The position numbers were made by a program, and so were the translations under genes. A stretch of DNA of 64,000 nucleotides from Ovis canadensis. Its lineage: Eukaryota; Chordata; Mammalia; Artiodactyla; Bovidae. Below the pieces are notes generated by a model, which was not told the DNA's origin, searched no databases, and saw only the letters and a list, made by a program, of their open reading frames with translations. The DNA is taken from NCBI RefSeq assembly GCF_042477335.2, contig NC_091247.1:226386001-226450000 (forward strand), read 5' to 3'. This document shows positions 51,411 to 62,928 of the stretch, piece by piece (positions within the stretch are counted from its first letter, which is position 1; the number at the start of each line of letters is the position of its first letter).

Positions 51411-51532
51411 ACTCACTAGTGTTATAAAAATTGCTTTGACCTCGAAAACCCTCTGAAAGTCTCAGGGGCCCCCGGGGCCCATGGACCACACATTGAGAAA
51501 CCCTGATCTTCCATCATCCAAAGCAAGTTATT

Positions 51533-51657
51533 TCAGGGGCTTCGCTGGTGGTTCAGTGGCTGGGACTTCAGGCTTCCACTGTTCAATCCCTAGTCAAGGA
51601 ACTAAGACCCTGCAAGCCATGAGCCACGGCCCCCCGAACAAACAAACAAACAAACAG
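51533..51657 (+). repeat. CHR-type tRNA-derived SINE with (CAAA)n tail
   Basis: Sense: GGGGCTTCGCTGGTGGTTCA, TTCAATCCCTAGTCAAGG and a tail of five ACAA units. Confidence 0.87.
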
Positions 51658-53660
51658 AGTCCTCTCAGCCGGCAGAGGCCCTCCCCAGAAAGTGATCCGA
51701 TATTTGCACTGGAGTAGTCGCCAAAGGACCAGAGTAATTCCTAGAGTACTTGTGAGGGCTCTGTATGGACCCAAGTGAGAAGGGACTCTTGTCTTTGCTG
51801 AGGGACAAGCTGGGAATTAAAAACCCTCCTTTTATTACCAGATATAAACCATGTTCCCCTCCCTGCCCTCACATTTCTCCTCTGTGAAATGGGGCTGGTG
51901 GAACCTCTGTGTTGCAGGAAATGTACGTGGAGGGCCTGGCACACAGTAGGGCTCAGACCCGTGATCCGCATTGGGGTGGGTGGGCTTTAGCTTGGATTGT
52001 AAGTACCGTCCAGAGCGTGGTGTGAGCAGGGGAGAAATTTTGAGTCTTTCCTGAAGTATCACCTAGGTGTACCGTAAAGAGAAAAGATTGGTTTAAATTT
52101 GGAATAAAATGTAGGCATGTTTTACGTTTACACTCACACATGTGGGTCTGAGAAGTGAACCATGGGAAGCTGTCTCAACTCTGCTTTCCTGGGGTCAAAC
52201 CAGCCGCCTAGAAGCACAAAGGATGCTCTGCCAGAGGGCCTGATGGTCACCTCGTCCCCAGGCCTGGTGGTGATTCTACATGGCTTTCCCCTGACGAGTA
52301 AATTACCGGATTCCTTTGCCAAATCATTAGATAACTTTAAAGAACAAAGACTGTGTGTGAAAGAGGACTCAGCATTATCCTGCTGGGGAAATAAACAGTA
52401 ATCATTTTTGAGAAGAACGTACATTCTATGAATCTGGATCAGCTATGAAAATTGCAGCCTCTCTACCCAGTTTTTCCTCCTTTTCCATCAATCCGTTTCT
52501 AACAAAGGAAGCATTTCCTACTCTGTCACGAGATAGATGGGCTTGGTCAATTAAAGTATTCCGACTTCGCCTGGCTGAGATAATAGCCAGCCTGGCTCCA
52601 TCCGTCATGTGAAATAGAAGGTGACCTCCCTAGACTGAGTCAGAGACCCAAGTACAGCAGCTTCAATCTTATTATCACACCCAGAAATTACCGCTCATCT
52701 AAACATAATTTCCCTGAAACACTAGGCAGGCAGAGCCACGGCTGGAAGCGTTAGAAGGCAGTTAGGAGACCGTGGCGTGAGTTGACATTGCACACGCTGG
52801 GTGAAAGTGGACATGCTGTCCTTAACGGGGGGATGTGCTGAGATCCGACGGGGTGAGGCTCCTGAGCGGCTGCTCTAGTAAAGGCGAGGTCGGGTTGGTC
52901 CTCAAGCTTCCATGCACAGCCCTCACCTGAGCACCGATAGGAACCAGCTGCAGTGGCCAGGCCGGAACTGAGCCACCGGGACTCCAACCCTTCCCATCCC
53001 CACGGCCTCAGCTCTGGGCTTGGCCTCGCCTCCTGTCTGTCTGGAAACAGCCTCCTCTGGCCCTTCCGGGTGTGGGGAACAGGAAAAGCTCGTGCTCAGG
53101 AGCCAGGAGCCAGAGGCCTTGAATCCTCACTTTCTCTGTTCGTTTGCTTATTCACTCAACACATGTGCTTGGTGCTGGGCTTGGAGCAGGAGTGCAAGGG
53201 GCCTCCCCACCCCCAACCCGTAATCCATCCACGTGGCCTTCTTATTTATCCCCAAAGGCCCTGGGCCTCGTGTCTGCTCATCCCTCATCCTCGTCCCACC
53301 CCAGGTGCCCGCTCCCCCCGGCCATTTCCAGTGACCTGTAGCTGCCAGCCGCTGGTCCTCCGTTCTGCAGGGCCTGCCCCTCGCCCTCTCTGAGAGTCAG
53401 CTCCTCGTCAGTCTTGTGGTTCCGCCCGCCCCCACAACCTGGGGGTAGCCCGGGCTGACTCTCCAGGGCGTCTCGGAGATCCAGGAAGGTGCTGGAGGAG
53501 TGTGTTGATCCTGTTGTGTGGGGTCCGAAGAGGCTTCACTGAAGACAGATGTGAGGAAGGAGAAGCAAGCAGGCAGGACAGCAGGTGAAGGGAACAGCAA
53601 CTAGGAAGAGGAACAGCCTATACAAAGGCCTTAGGGGGAGAGTAGCTGGGCGTTTCCAGG
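51658..53660. other. Unique intergenic sequence
   Basis: No gene or recognised repeat. It contains the possible enhancer at 52260-52740. The part 52900-53660 is GC-rich without a recognisable exon. Confidence 0.4.
52260..52740. promoter_or_regulatory. Possible enhancer-like unique segment
   Basis: Repeat-free AT-moderate sequence containing an AP-1 consensus TGAGTCA (52636-52642), GATA-type TGAGATAATAG, and a homeodomain-type GTCAATTAAAG. The mixture suggests a regulatory element, but this is only a motif impression and conservation was not tested. Confidence 0.25.
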
Positions 53661-53661
53661 A

Positions 53662-54021
53662 GTTAAACTGTGGTGCTGGAGAAGGCTCTTGAGAGGCCCT
53701 AGGACTGCAAGGACATCAAACAAGTCAATCCTAAAGGAAATCAACCCTGAATACTCATTGGAAGAACTGATCCTGAAGCTGAAGCTCCAATACTTTGGCC
53801 ACGTGATGTGAAGAGCCGACTCCTTGGAAAAGGCCCTGATGCTGGGAAAGATCGAAGGCAGGAGGAGAAGGGGATGACAGAGGATGAGATGGTTGGATGG
53901 CATCACCGATTCAGTGGACACTAATTTGGGCAAACTCCAGGAGTTGGTGATGGACAGGGAGGCCTGACGTGCTGTAGTCCCTGGGGTTGCAAAGGGTTCA
54001 ACGTGACTTATCGACTGAACA
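53662..54021 (+). repeat. BovB LINE 3'-end fragment
   Basis: Sense: GTTAAACTGTGGTGCTGGAG to CGTGACTTATCGACTGAAC, about 360 bases. Confidence 0.92.
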
Positions 54022-54029
54022 AAGACAGG

Positions 54030-54470
54030 ATTCTCCAGAAAGACAGAATCAGTAGGATATATATACATATAAAAGGAGATTTAATCAGGGAATTGGCTGA
54101 CTCTATTACAGAGGCTGTCCACCAGCTAGACTCGGGAAGGCTGGTGGCATAATTCAGTCCAAGTCCGGGGCCTGAGAACCAGCAGAGCTGGGGTGTAAAT
54201 CCAGCGGAGTGGCAGGAGAGGAGGAGAGGAGATGTCCCAGTTTAACAGAGAGGCAGGAAACAGGGCAACCTCCTTCTTCCTCCGACTTTTGTTTTATTCG
54301 GATCCTCAGTGGGCTGGCTGACACCTGCCCTGGGATCTGTCTCTGTCTATCTCTATTTATACAGGAGGAGACTACATCCGTCTAGCTGTCTACCCCTCCT
54401 GAGACACATGTATTGATATGTCATCTTCTATTGGTTCTGCTTCTCCGGACACTCCCAAGACACACAGTGC
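54030..54470. repeat. Old interspersed repeat, family not identified
   Basis: TTCTCCAGAAAGACAGAATC, then a short AT stretch, GGAGATTTAATCAGGGAATT, and TTTTGTTTTATTCGGATCC are the wording of a common old mammalian repeat. I cannot name it with confidence. Confidence 0.5.
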
Positions 54471-55518
54471 TCTCCAGTCCTTGGTGTCTCAGACTCTGGA
54501 GCTGGAAAAGAGCTCATTTCTCTGCATGTCATTCTCTTGTCAGAGAACATAAGGAAACAAGTCCCACCTCTTCTAGCCTTGAGTGACTTAAAAAGAAAAA
54601 GAAACTAAGTGATTGCTGAGGGTGGTCATCAGTCACCGAGAGGCTGAGCCAAAGGCAGAGGAAGGGCAAATGCATCTCGAGACCGAAACGCCCTGCCGGC
54701 AGCAGGTGGGGGACAGGTGAGCAAGCTCTCACCTGGACTGTGGTTGGCTTTTCGGAGGGCACTCTGTCTGCACACGGACACTCCCCTGGGTCCCCGCAAC
54801 CTCCCCTCGGTTCGCTTGCAACTGCTTGTGTCTGCTGACGAAGCCAGAACACTCAGGAGGGTTAACGCCTGAAGTCCATTTAAGGGAAATTAAGAACCAC
54901 AGATCCAAAAGGATTCTAAAAATATCTAATTGATTTGCAAAGGTTTTGGGTGGGGACAGAGGGCGGAGAAGGCTGCTGCCTGCTCATAACAGATTCCCCA
55001 CTTGACTTCCTTATGAGCTTTGAAAACTTGGAAAATGGAAATCTTTCCTTTGAAATGAAGGTGAAAAGAGTAACCCAGCTCTTTAAAAATCGATGATGAA
55101 CTTTTTAAAACTGAGCCTTCTGCCTTACAGTTTTATGTTTACAGACACATTTTGAAAAGAGGGCAGAGTTTCCATACCGTCCTCAGCCAGCTTTCCCACA
55201 TTAATGAGCCTGTTAATCACATTCATTATTAATGAGCAATTATTGCAATAATTAATGAGCAATTAATTACATTCATCACATTAGTCTGGGTCTGTTTGTT
55301 ACAACTAATGAACCCACATGAACACGTTACCATTAACTCATCTAGTCTCAGATTTTCTTCGTTTTCACCCAATGTACTTTTCTGGCCCAGGTCCCACATG
55401 ACCCCCAGTTGTCCTGTCTCCTTAGCTCCTCTGGTGGTGACGATCTCTCAGACTTCCTTTCTTTTTTGATGACCTTGACAGCTTCGCGGAGGCCTGGGCT
55501 GGTTGTGCAGAAGCAACT
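54471..55518. other. Unique intergenic sequence
   Basis: Nothing recognised except the TAAT cluster at 55195-55290. Confidence 0.4.
55195..55290. promoter_or_regulatory. TAAT-rich repeat cluster
   Basis: TTAATGAGCAATTA occurs exactly twice (55229-55242 and 55252-55265, period 23), with a related TTAATGAGCC at 55201 and GTTAATCAC at 55212. These are homeodomain- or HNF1-like half sites. It may be a binding cluster or just a small AT-rich duplication. Confidence 0.3.
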
Positions 55519-55614
55519 GGAGTTTGCCTGCTGTTTTTCTCCTGATTAGACTGGAGATGTGGGCTTGGAGTTTGCCTGCTGTTTTTCTCCTGATCAGACT
55601 GGAGTTGTGGTCTT
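55519..55614. repeat. 48-bp tandem duplication
   Basis: GGAGTTTGCCTGCTGTTTTT... starts at 55519 and again at 55567, with three or four differences. The reverse strand gives a frame with duplicated peptide repeats, which is a side effect. Confidence 0.92.
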
Positions 55615-56307
55615 GAGGGGGATGACCACAGGGGCAAATTGTCATTTTCATCCCGTCACATCAGGGCACATGCTGTCACCGTGGCTGACGGCTGTGACAT
55701 TGGCCTCGATCACTTGGCTGAAGGTGTGTTTGTCAGGCAGATTCTATTAAAAAATATATATATATATTGTTTTAAAAGAAAACCTCGGATGAGATAGGCA
55801 AAGTGTGTGTTATTTAGTGATTTAAGTCAGATCCAATCTTGATGTTTATCCTAAGATGTATACATGAAAAGCTATAGCTTGCCTTCTTTAGGAATGAGAT
55901 GGAAACGCCAGGACAGCCTGGAAAACAAGTGGAATCGATTTGAACTGCACACAGAGCTCAGAAGACTGGTAAAGGCCGGGAAGGAAAGCAGCTCTTTCAT
56001 CAAGCCTGACTCCAGATCTGACAGCTCCCACGCAAGGCTGCTGGTGCCTGTCGGAGTCCGGATGGTTCAGGGAGACGCGGTGACGGGAGCCGAAGCTAGT
56101 GATTCTCTTGCACGTTCCTGACTGCTCCGCGGGGAAATGAATAATAGATCTCTGAAATTAATAAGGCACACTAGACCCACAGACGAAAGGCTTCAGGATA
56201 AAGAACATGCCAAGTTCTATACAAGTTTCAAATCCAGCAATGAACGTGAACCTCAAACAGCACCCACAGCCTCTAAGGCCCCTTGCTCTGGAGTGTCGGT
56301 TGTGAAC
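55615..56307. other. Unique intergenic sequence
   Basis: An open frame at 55864-56121 has no recognised family. A short AT microsatellite lies at about 55752-55768. Nothing else stands out. Confidence 0.4.
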
Positions 56308-56308
56308 G

Positions 56309-56507
56309 TGTTAGTCACTCAGTCGTGTCTGAGTCTGTGACCCCATGGACTGTAGCCTGCCAGGCTCCTCTGTCCATAGCATTCTCCAGGCAAGAATACT
56401 GGAGTGGGTTGCCATGCCCTTCTCCAGGGGCTCTTCCTGACCCGGGGATCCAACTCAAGTTTCCTGCATTGTAAGCGGATTCTTTACTGTCTGAACTCCC
56501 AGGGAAG
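56309..56507 (-). repeat. Bov-tA SINE
   Basis: Antisense full unit: GTTAGTCACTCAGTCGTGTC to GCGGATTCTTTACTGTCTG and GGGAAG. Confidence 0.92.
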
Positions 56508-56615
56508 TAGTAAATGTCTATTTAAAACACAGTTATCTCAAATATTCTGGGTTAATATTTCCAAATAATTGGTAGCAGAATTAAAGAAAAATCAAGCATT
56601 TAAAAGATGTGTTCA

Positions 56616-56743
56616 TGGGACTTCCTTGGAAGCCCAGTGGTTAAGACTCTACACTTCCAATGTAAGGGGAGAAGTTTCGCTCCCTGTTTGGGGAACTAAG
56701 ATCTCACTAGCTGCATGGTGCAGCCAAAAAAAAAAAAAAAAGT
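56616..56743 (+). repeat. CHR-type tRNA-derived SINE with poly-A
   Basis: Sense: GGGACTTCCTTGGAAGCCCA, GTTTGGGGAACTAAGATCTC and a pure A run of about 16. Confidence 0.9.
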
Positions 56744-57055
56744 GTTCATTTCTCCAAGGAGCTTGATTATTCTTATATTAAAATCTGCAATAGTGGCAAA
56801 GAATCTGATTGTTAAAAAAGAAAAAAAGTTAAGAAAAAGGGCAAAAAGTTGCCAGGAAACATTCTTTTGCTGATATATTTTCACTATTTAAAAACCACCA
56901 TTAGGTCTCGGATCTTACAAAACTGGCACAGGCTGGATAGCTGGGCTGGTTGTTTGCTAACCCCTGAGGTTCGTGGATCTGGAGCCCAGTGGCTGCAGGA
57001 CCAAAGAGGGAAGCGTGGGAATCGTTAATGTCAATGTGGTGTTTAAACCCACATA

Positions 57056-57158
57056 ATTTTTTGTTTTGGCTGCGTGGCTCATGGGACCTTATCAAACGCA
57101 CACCCCAGGCAAGGAAAGCTCAGAGTCTTCCGCACTGGAACACCAGGGGATTCCCATA
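57056..57158 (-). repeat. CHR-type SINE, degraded
   Basis: Antisense: TTTTGGCTGCGTGGCTCATG and CTGGAACACCAGGGGATTCC. Confidence 0.65.
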
Positions 57159-57746
57159 AACCCGCATACCTGCCCTTCACTTACGACAATCTTCCATTCA
57201 AACTCTGTGTGTGTGTGTGTGTGAGCTCTTGTCCCCTAGAACAGAAGCTCTACACGAGCAGGCACGCGATGTGTTTGTTGAATGAATGAACCAGTGAATG
57301 TGCCAAACGCCCATGTCACCCAGTGTGATGGCTCAACCAGAAGGGCCTCCAGGGGATGGAGAGACACCGAGAAGGAGGTGAGCCGCTGGGCCTGGGAGGG
57401 AGTCAAGGCAGAGAGGCAAGGCCTGGGGAGTCAAGGAGGGCTTGTGTAGGACAGCTGGGAGTCAGGCGAAAAGATGGCGAGTCAGGTGACAAGACCATGG
57501 AGCGCCAAGGAAGGACTGGGGGCCTTGGGAAGCCTTTGAAAAATGAAGCCAGGAAGCGCCGTGATCAGATTTGGGATTTCCTGGCTGGGAGACCCTTATC
57601 TTGATCCAGGTGAGTGAGACCAAAGCATGAGCTCAGGCTTGTAGAGAGGAGGGCTGATAACGGGATTGAAGACAAGCGACCGACAGGTCCAGGAGAAGGA
57701 GTCCCCGATGACCCCATATCCCAGACAGGGGACTGGCTGACTTCAC
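57159..57746. other. Unique intergenic sequence
   Basis: A short GT tract at about 57206 and purine-rich sequence at 57350-57700. No gene recognised. Confidence 0.4.
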
Positions 57747-57748
57747 TA

Positions 57749-57954
57749 AGTGCTCAGTTAGTCATAGCCGACTCTCTGCGACCCCGTGGACTGTAGCCCG
57801 CCAGGCTCCTCTGTCCATGGGGATTCTCCAGGCAAGAAAACTGGAGTGGGTTGCCATGTCCTTCTCCAGGGGATCTTCCCAATCCAGGGATCAAACCCAG
57901 GTCTCCTGCATTGCAGGCGGATTTCTTTTCACCATCTGAGCCACCAGGGAAGCC
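57749..57954 (-). repeat. Bov-tA SINE
   Basis: Antisense full unit: AGTGCTCAGTTAGTCATAGC to CCATCTGAGCCACCAGGGAA. Confidence 0.92.
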
Positions 57955-57959
57955 AGACT

Positions 57960-58744
57960 ACCCTCCAAATACATTTGGTTTCTTGGAGGGTAATCACTCT
58001 GCTCCCCTGGGGCTGACTGTGGATGGCAAGTCCGAAATCAAGGTCCAAATCCACAAGACCTCTCTGAAGCCTCTGGGAGGACCTTCCCATGCCTTTCTCT
58101 AGCTTCTGGTGTCCCAGGGGACCCTTGGTGTGTCTTGGCTTGTGGACTGCCTCCAGCTTCCCGGGTGCTCTGCCGGTCTATGAACGAAGGCCCACCCTAA
58201 CGACTCACCTTAACTCCATGACATCTGCAAAGACCTTACTTCCAGGCAAGGTCCCGGTCCCAGGATAGGGCTTCAACACGCTTTGGGGAAACAATTCAAC
58301 CTGTAATTAGACCGTGCGAAGGACAGTTGGGGATGAAGGCATGAAGGGGGCGGCAGAGAACAGAACGCTCTTTCAGCAGGAGCGTCAGGAAGGGAGAGGA
58401 AGGTGAAGAAGGGGGTCAGGATAGGAGAGATGCCCCCCACCCCGGCCTGGCCTTTGGAGCCTCATTCTGGTGACAATGGTCCCTTTACTAAAAGGGGGAA
58501 TCCGGGTTTCAAAGGGAGACCTTCATCCTTTGGTGGGGGGACGACCGACCAGACTCACAGTGGCCTTTTGTCCCTTCCCTTGAGCAGATGGCCCAGGCGC
58601 CTCCTCCCTGGCAGGGGTCTGCCCCTCCCATCCCTCGGCCTGGCCCCCACCAGGTCTCCCTTTCCACGAAAGGGGGAGGGCAGGGGAGCCGAATGCATAC
58701 TTTTTTTTTTAATTTTAATTTTTTTGTTTTGGAGATTTTTTTTC
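57960..58744. other. Intergenic sequence, partly old repeat
   Basis: 58180-58310 (GGCCCACCCTAACGACTCAC, AGACCTTACTTCCAGGCAAG) resembles an old mammalian repeat, perhaps the same family as 45080-45540. The rest is unique and G-rich. Confidence 0.4.
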
Positions 58745-58981
58745 AAATTTGTATTTGTTTATTTATGGCTGCACCAGGTCTCTGGCTGCGCACGGGCTTT
58801 CTCGGGCTGCGATGCATCAGCTTCTCGTGGCTGTGACTTCTCTTACTCCGGAGCAGGGACTGTTGAGTAGCTGTGGCTCACGGGCTCAGTTGTCCCACGG
58901 CGTGTGGGACCTTCCTGGACCAGGGATTGAACCTGTGTCCCCTGCATTGGCTTCTTAACCACCGGACCACCAGGGAAGTCT
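58745..58981 (-). repeat. Long CHR-type SINE
   Basis: Antisense: TATTTATGGCTGCACCAGG, GTAGCTGTGGCTCACGGGCT, CAGGGATTGAACCTGTGTCC, CCGGACCACCAGGGAAGTC. It follows a T-rich stretch. Confidence 0.9.
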
Positions 58982-60420
58982 AACCAGCATACATTTTTAA
59001 AAAGTAATTATTTGAGTAGTGGAGGATTTAAAAAATAGCTTGAGAATGCCAGAAACCTCCCAGGCCCAGGCTCGGTCACTGGGGTTCCCACTGGGCCCTG
59101 GAGGATTGGTGCTGTGCGTCATTTTAATACAGTGAATGCGTTAAAGGGGATTCTTTTAGCATCATACACTTGGAAATTTCTGAGAAGACAAGTGATATTC
59201 CGGGGTGGGAGGGGGTGCGGGCAGCGATTTTCTTATCCCAGATGCCCATGGTGACCTTTTAATAAAAGAGTATTGTATAGCCTTTCCACTCAGAGGCTGA
59301 CACAGGAACCAAAAAGCCAGAGGCGTGAGCTTCACTTGGGGGTGCGTCAGCAATGCAGAGTCTCAGGCCCGGTCCAGCGCTCCTCCTCCAGGTCCTATGG
59401 TTTCCCACGGCCCCAAGCAGCCAGCTGGTGTGCATTAACTCAGAAGCGCCTGGGGGGTTTGGGGGTGACGTGGTTTGATCCCTTCCAGTCCCTCCTTGAA
59501 CGCTAGACCCCACTCTCCCCCCCAGCACAGGCTTTGTCAGCCCCCCTTTCCTTCCTGAAGAGGCAGCTGGAAAGCAAGCTGCAGTAAAGCTTTGCTTCCT
59601 GATGTTTCCATGTCACGCTGCCTTCTCTCATTTCCTCATCCCTACATCTGTCACTGGCACTGAGTGTACGAAGAAGCCGTAAACACTTTGTGTCCATCGA
59701 TAAAAGCTTTCCTGGGAGGATGCAAACGTCACAATCATCCCAAGTGATTACCGCCAGCCTCCTGTCATCCATCATTTGCCCTTCGTCCATCCATCCATCC
59801 ATCCATCCATCCATCCTTCCATCCTTCCAACCATCCAGCGAACACTGATTGGGCTCTGAGTGTGAGCAAGGCTCTGTGTGGGGTCCAGAAGCAGAGGCGA
59901 CACTGCCTGATTGCTGGGGAAGGGCCATCATAGGGTCAGCGGGGAGCTCTGGAAAGCTGGGGGCTGGAAGACCAGGATGGGGAGGAGGGGTGGGGAGGAG
60001 GGGTGGGGAGGAGAGAGGGAGCGGCAGGGACCGTCTACAGCCCCTTCTTCCCAGAAGCTGGTTACTCTCTGCTGCGCTCGCTCTGCGGTGCAGCCAGGGG
60101 CCTTCTCACCAGGCCGTGCACCCCACTCTGCAGCAGGATTTACGTGCGATTTTCCGCGTCCCCATCGTCCCCTTGGGGTTGGCGGTGTAGCAATCCCTCA
60201 TCCTCTCCTTCTCCGGGGCTGGCCCTCCGGTTAACCCTCTTCTGTCTCTAGGGGACTGTCCACTCTGCTCTTCCATCTTCAACTGCTTGGTTTATTCATC
60301 CATCTCTCTTTCCTATTACTTCTCCTCCCTGGGAAAGTCTTAGCTTTTCCCACTCGGTACTTTTCCTTTTGTTACATTACCTTTATTTTCGGGGCCTGAT
60401 ATATTTGGGGCTTTAGACAC
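58982..60420. other. Unique intergenic sequence
   Basis: No gene recognised. Contains the CCAT repeat at 59787. Confidence 0.4.
59787..59831. repeat. (CCAT)n microsatellite
   Basis: About seven perfect CCAT units followed by CCTT/CCAT variants. Confidence 0.93.
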
Positions 60421-60429
60421 GGGCTTAAA

Positions 60430-60860
60430 AAATGATGGTCAAAATATACTTAAGATAAAAGCCACCATTTCAACCATTTAAAATACACAGCTCAGTGGCG
60501 TTAAGTTCGCTGTTGGACACCATCACTGCCCTTCACCTCCACACTCATTTTATCTTGCAAAGCTGAAACTCTGTCCCTATTAAACCAACTCCCATTCTCT
60601 CTGTCCCTATTAAACCAGCCCCCCGCGACCCCCATTCTACTTTCTGTCTCTGAGAACTCGACTCTTCTAGGTGCCCTTGTGAGGGAAATCGTACGGTATT
60701 TCTTTTGTAGTCTGGCTTATTTCACTGAGCGTCATGTCCTCGGGGTGGTTCCTGCTGTGGCGTGGGTAGGCATCGCATGTGGCTGTGTAGGGTTGGACCA
60801 CGTTTTGTTTATCCATTCATCTGTGATGGACACTAGGCTGTTTCTACCTCCAGGGGCAGG
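60430..60860 (-). repeat. Ancient L1 fragment
   Basis: Antisense wording: AAAGCCACCATTTCAACCAT, GGCTTATTTCACTGAGCGTC, TTATCCATTCATCTGTGATG. Includes a local duplication of CTCTGTCCCTATTAAACCA at about 60570 and 60600. Confidence 0.75.
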
Positions 60861-61169
60861 CTCTTCTGATTCATGAAATATTTACTGAATATTTTCTGCA
60901 TCGAAGGCATGATGCATCTAGAGAAAATAAAGACTCATTTTGCCTTTTTCTTTCAGATAACAAGAAAACTGCAGCATTTCATTATAGAAAAGTGTTTTTA
61001 GTTGCAGTCTGTGGGGCTGGCTTTTATAACGCTTTGTAGGTTATATTACAGGTAGCTTCATGGTCAGCCACCTGGAGGGCAAGGGCCCAGGCTACTGCTG
61101 CCATAGTGTTTCTGGGAAAAAAAAAAATCAGCTCCACATTTTAGTAGTTTTTTCATAATAAATTTTTTT

Positions 61170-61470
61170 TAAAACTTTTAAATTTATATTGGAGTATAGC
61201 CAATTAACAATGTTGTAATAGCTTCAAGCGGACAGCAAAGGGACTCAGCCATACATTTACATGTATCCATTCCCCCCCAAACTCCCCTCCCATCCAGGCC
61301 ACCACGTAACATTGAGCAGAGTTCCCTATGCTATACAATAGGTCCTTGGTGATCCATTTTAAATATAGCTATGTGTACACATCCATCCCAAACTCCCTAA
61401 CTGTCCCTCTCCCCCACCCTTGCCCACTGGTAACCATAATTTCATTCTCTAAGTCTGTGAGTCTCTTTCT
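61170..61470 (-). repeat. L1 3'-region fragment
   Basis: Antisense: TTATATTGGAGTATAGCCAA, GACAGCAAAGGGACTCAGCC, CATTGAGCAGAGTTCCCTATG. Confidence 0.87.
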
Positions 61471-62064
61471 GCTTTGTAAGTAATAAATATTTAAACAGCA
61501 CTGACAATCGAATAGCCTTTTCAAGCCTTGCATTTTCTGATTTCCTTGCAAATTTGAAATTTTGACAGTCTGAGATAATTTATCACACAGAGCTGAGCTT
61601 CACAGCTTAATACTCTCCTGATTCCAAAGCATAATTTGCTTACAGCTGCTCAGCCTTCAGGTCTCAGTTAGTGATGAACTACTGTAGGTGTGAGAGGTGG
61701 ATAATCATGGAACAGACTTTAAAACATACTTTAATATAGGAGTCATGACCCTGAACAAATGGAAATTGGTCTCCCTTATGCACGAGATGGTGTGTTTCCC
61801 TGATGATCACGTGCTTTCTGAGTATCTGCTTTCTCAATCAAAATGTATTCTGATTAGTCCTGAAATCAGTTCTATTTGCTCTGAATAAATTTCCATTAGT
61901 TACTGTTAGTACTCCCAGATAGAAAGGCAGAGTTCAAAATCAGCCGTTTCCCCTTGACAGAGTGTTTGAGGATTAAAAGGTGGATTTCCGTAAAGGTTCA
62001 CATATGTGTAAAATGTGCGTATGTGTAACACATATATGTACTTGGGTTATTTTTTGAAAACTTC
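61471..62064. other. Unique AT-rich intergenic sequence
   Basis: No gene or repeat recognised. Confidence 0.4.
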
Positions 62065-62390
62065 CTTTAAAAGGTTTTATTTGAAATGTAGCTGATTTAC
62101 AATGTGGTGTCAGTCTCCGATGTACAACTAAGTGATTCGGTTGTGCGTCTATGTACATCCTTTTTTAGATTCTTCCCCACTTTAGGTGACTACAAGATAC
62201 TGAGTATAGTTCCCTGTGTTATACAGTAGATCCTTGTTGGTTATGCATTTTCTGTATGATGGTGTATACGTGCCAATCCCAAACTCCTAATTTCCCGTTT
62301 CCCCTTTGATTACCATACGTTTGCTTTTTATGTCTATGAGTCTATTTCTGTTTTATAAATAAGTATATTTCATCATTTTTTTAGATTCCA
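62065..62390 (-). repeat. L1 3'-region fragment
   Basis: Antisense: TTTGAAATGTAGCTGATTTA, CAATGTGGTGTCAGTCTCCG, GTATAGTTCCCTGTGTTATA. Confidence 0.8.
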
Positions 62391-62726
62391 TATAAGCAAT
62401 ATCATGATATTTGTCTTTCTCTTGTACATGGGTTTTCAAAATCACTAACTTTATTCCTCTGCCATGAGAATGTAAGCTCCACCGGGCAGGCCTTCTCGAG
62501 TTGGTGCATGGTATGTCCCAAGGCCTGGAGTCATGCCCAGTACCTACCTTGACACCCAGGGTGTGTACAGTCAATGAGTACGTAAGTGTGGAAAGTGGAA
62601 GCGCAACTTGCTTTTCTATTTAACCCCACATCCCTGCCCGGCTCCATGTCCTATGGTGTCGCTGGACTCTGCTTTAACTTGTGTGTTCAGTGATGTATGT
62701 TGAAGTGGTTCCTATTTTCCAGAAAG
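62391..62726. other. Unique intergenic sequence
   Basis: Includes MIR-like wording near 62460-62570 (GAATGTAAGCTCCACCGGGC). No gene recognised. Confidence 0.4.
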
Positions 62727-62928
62727 ACTATCTATCCCAGCGGTAAAGATCCCGTTTGCTAATGCAGGAGACGTGGATTTGACCTCTGGGTCGGGAAGAT
62801 CCCCTGGAGGAGGAAATGGCAACCCATTCCAGTATTCTTGCCTGGGAAATCCTATGGATAGAAGAGCCTGGTAGGCTATAGTCCAGGGGGTTGAAAAAGA
62901 GTTGGATATGACTTAGAGACTAAACAAC
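62727..62928 (+). repeat. Bov-tA SINE with (CCA)n tail
   Basis: Sense, moderately diverged: GGTAAAGATCCCGTTTGC, GGGAAGATCCCCTGGAGGAG, then AACAACCACCACCACCACC. Confidence 0.9.

Larger units (their letters stand above)
49038..51505. mobile_element. Degraded DNA transposon (hAT/Charlie-like) with nested insertions
   Basis: The left end (CTGTGTTTCTCAG, 49038) and right end (TTGAGAAACCCTG, 51493-51505) are imperfect inverted repeats sharing GTTTCTCA, a pattern like the CAGTG.TTCTCAA termini of hAT-Charlie elements. After removing a CHR SINE (49449-49574), a Bov-A2 (49759-50030), a BovB piece (50729-51197) and a Bov-tA (51203-51410), the remaining about 1.5 kb reads as one continuous old sequence. 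I see no intact transposase frame. Family assignment and strand are inferred. Confidence 0.55.
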
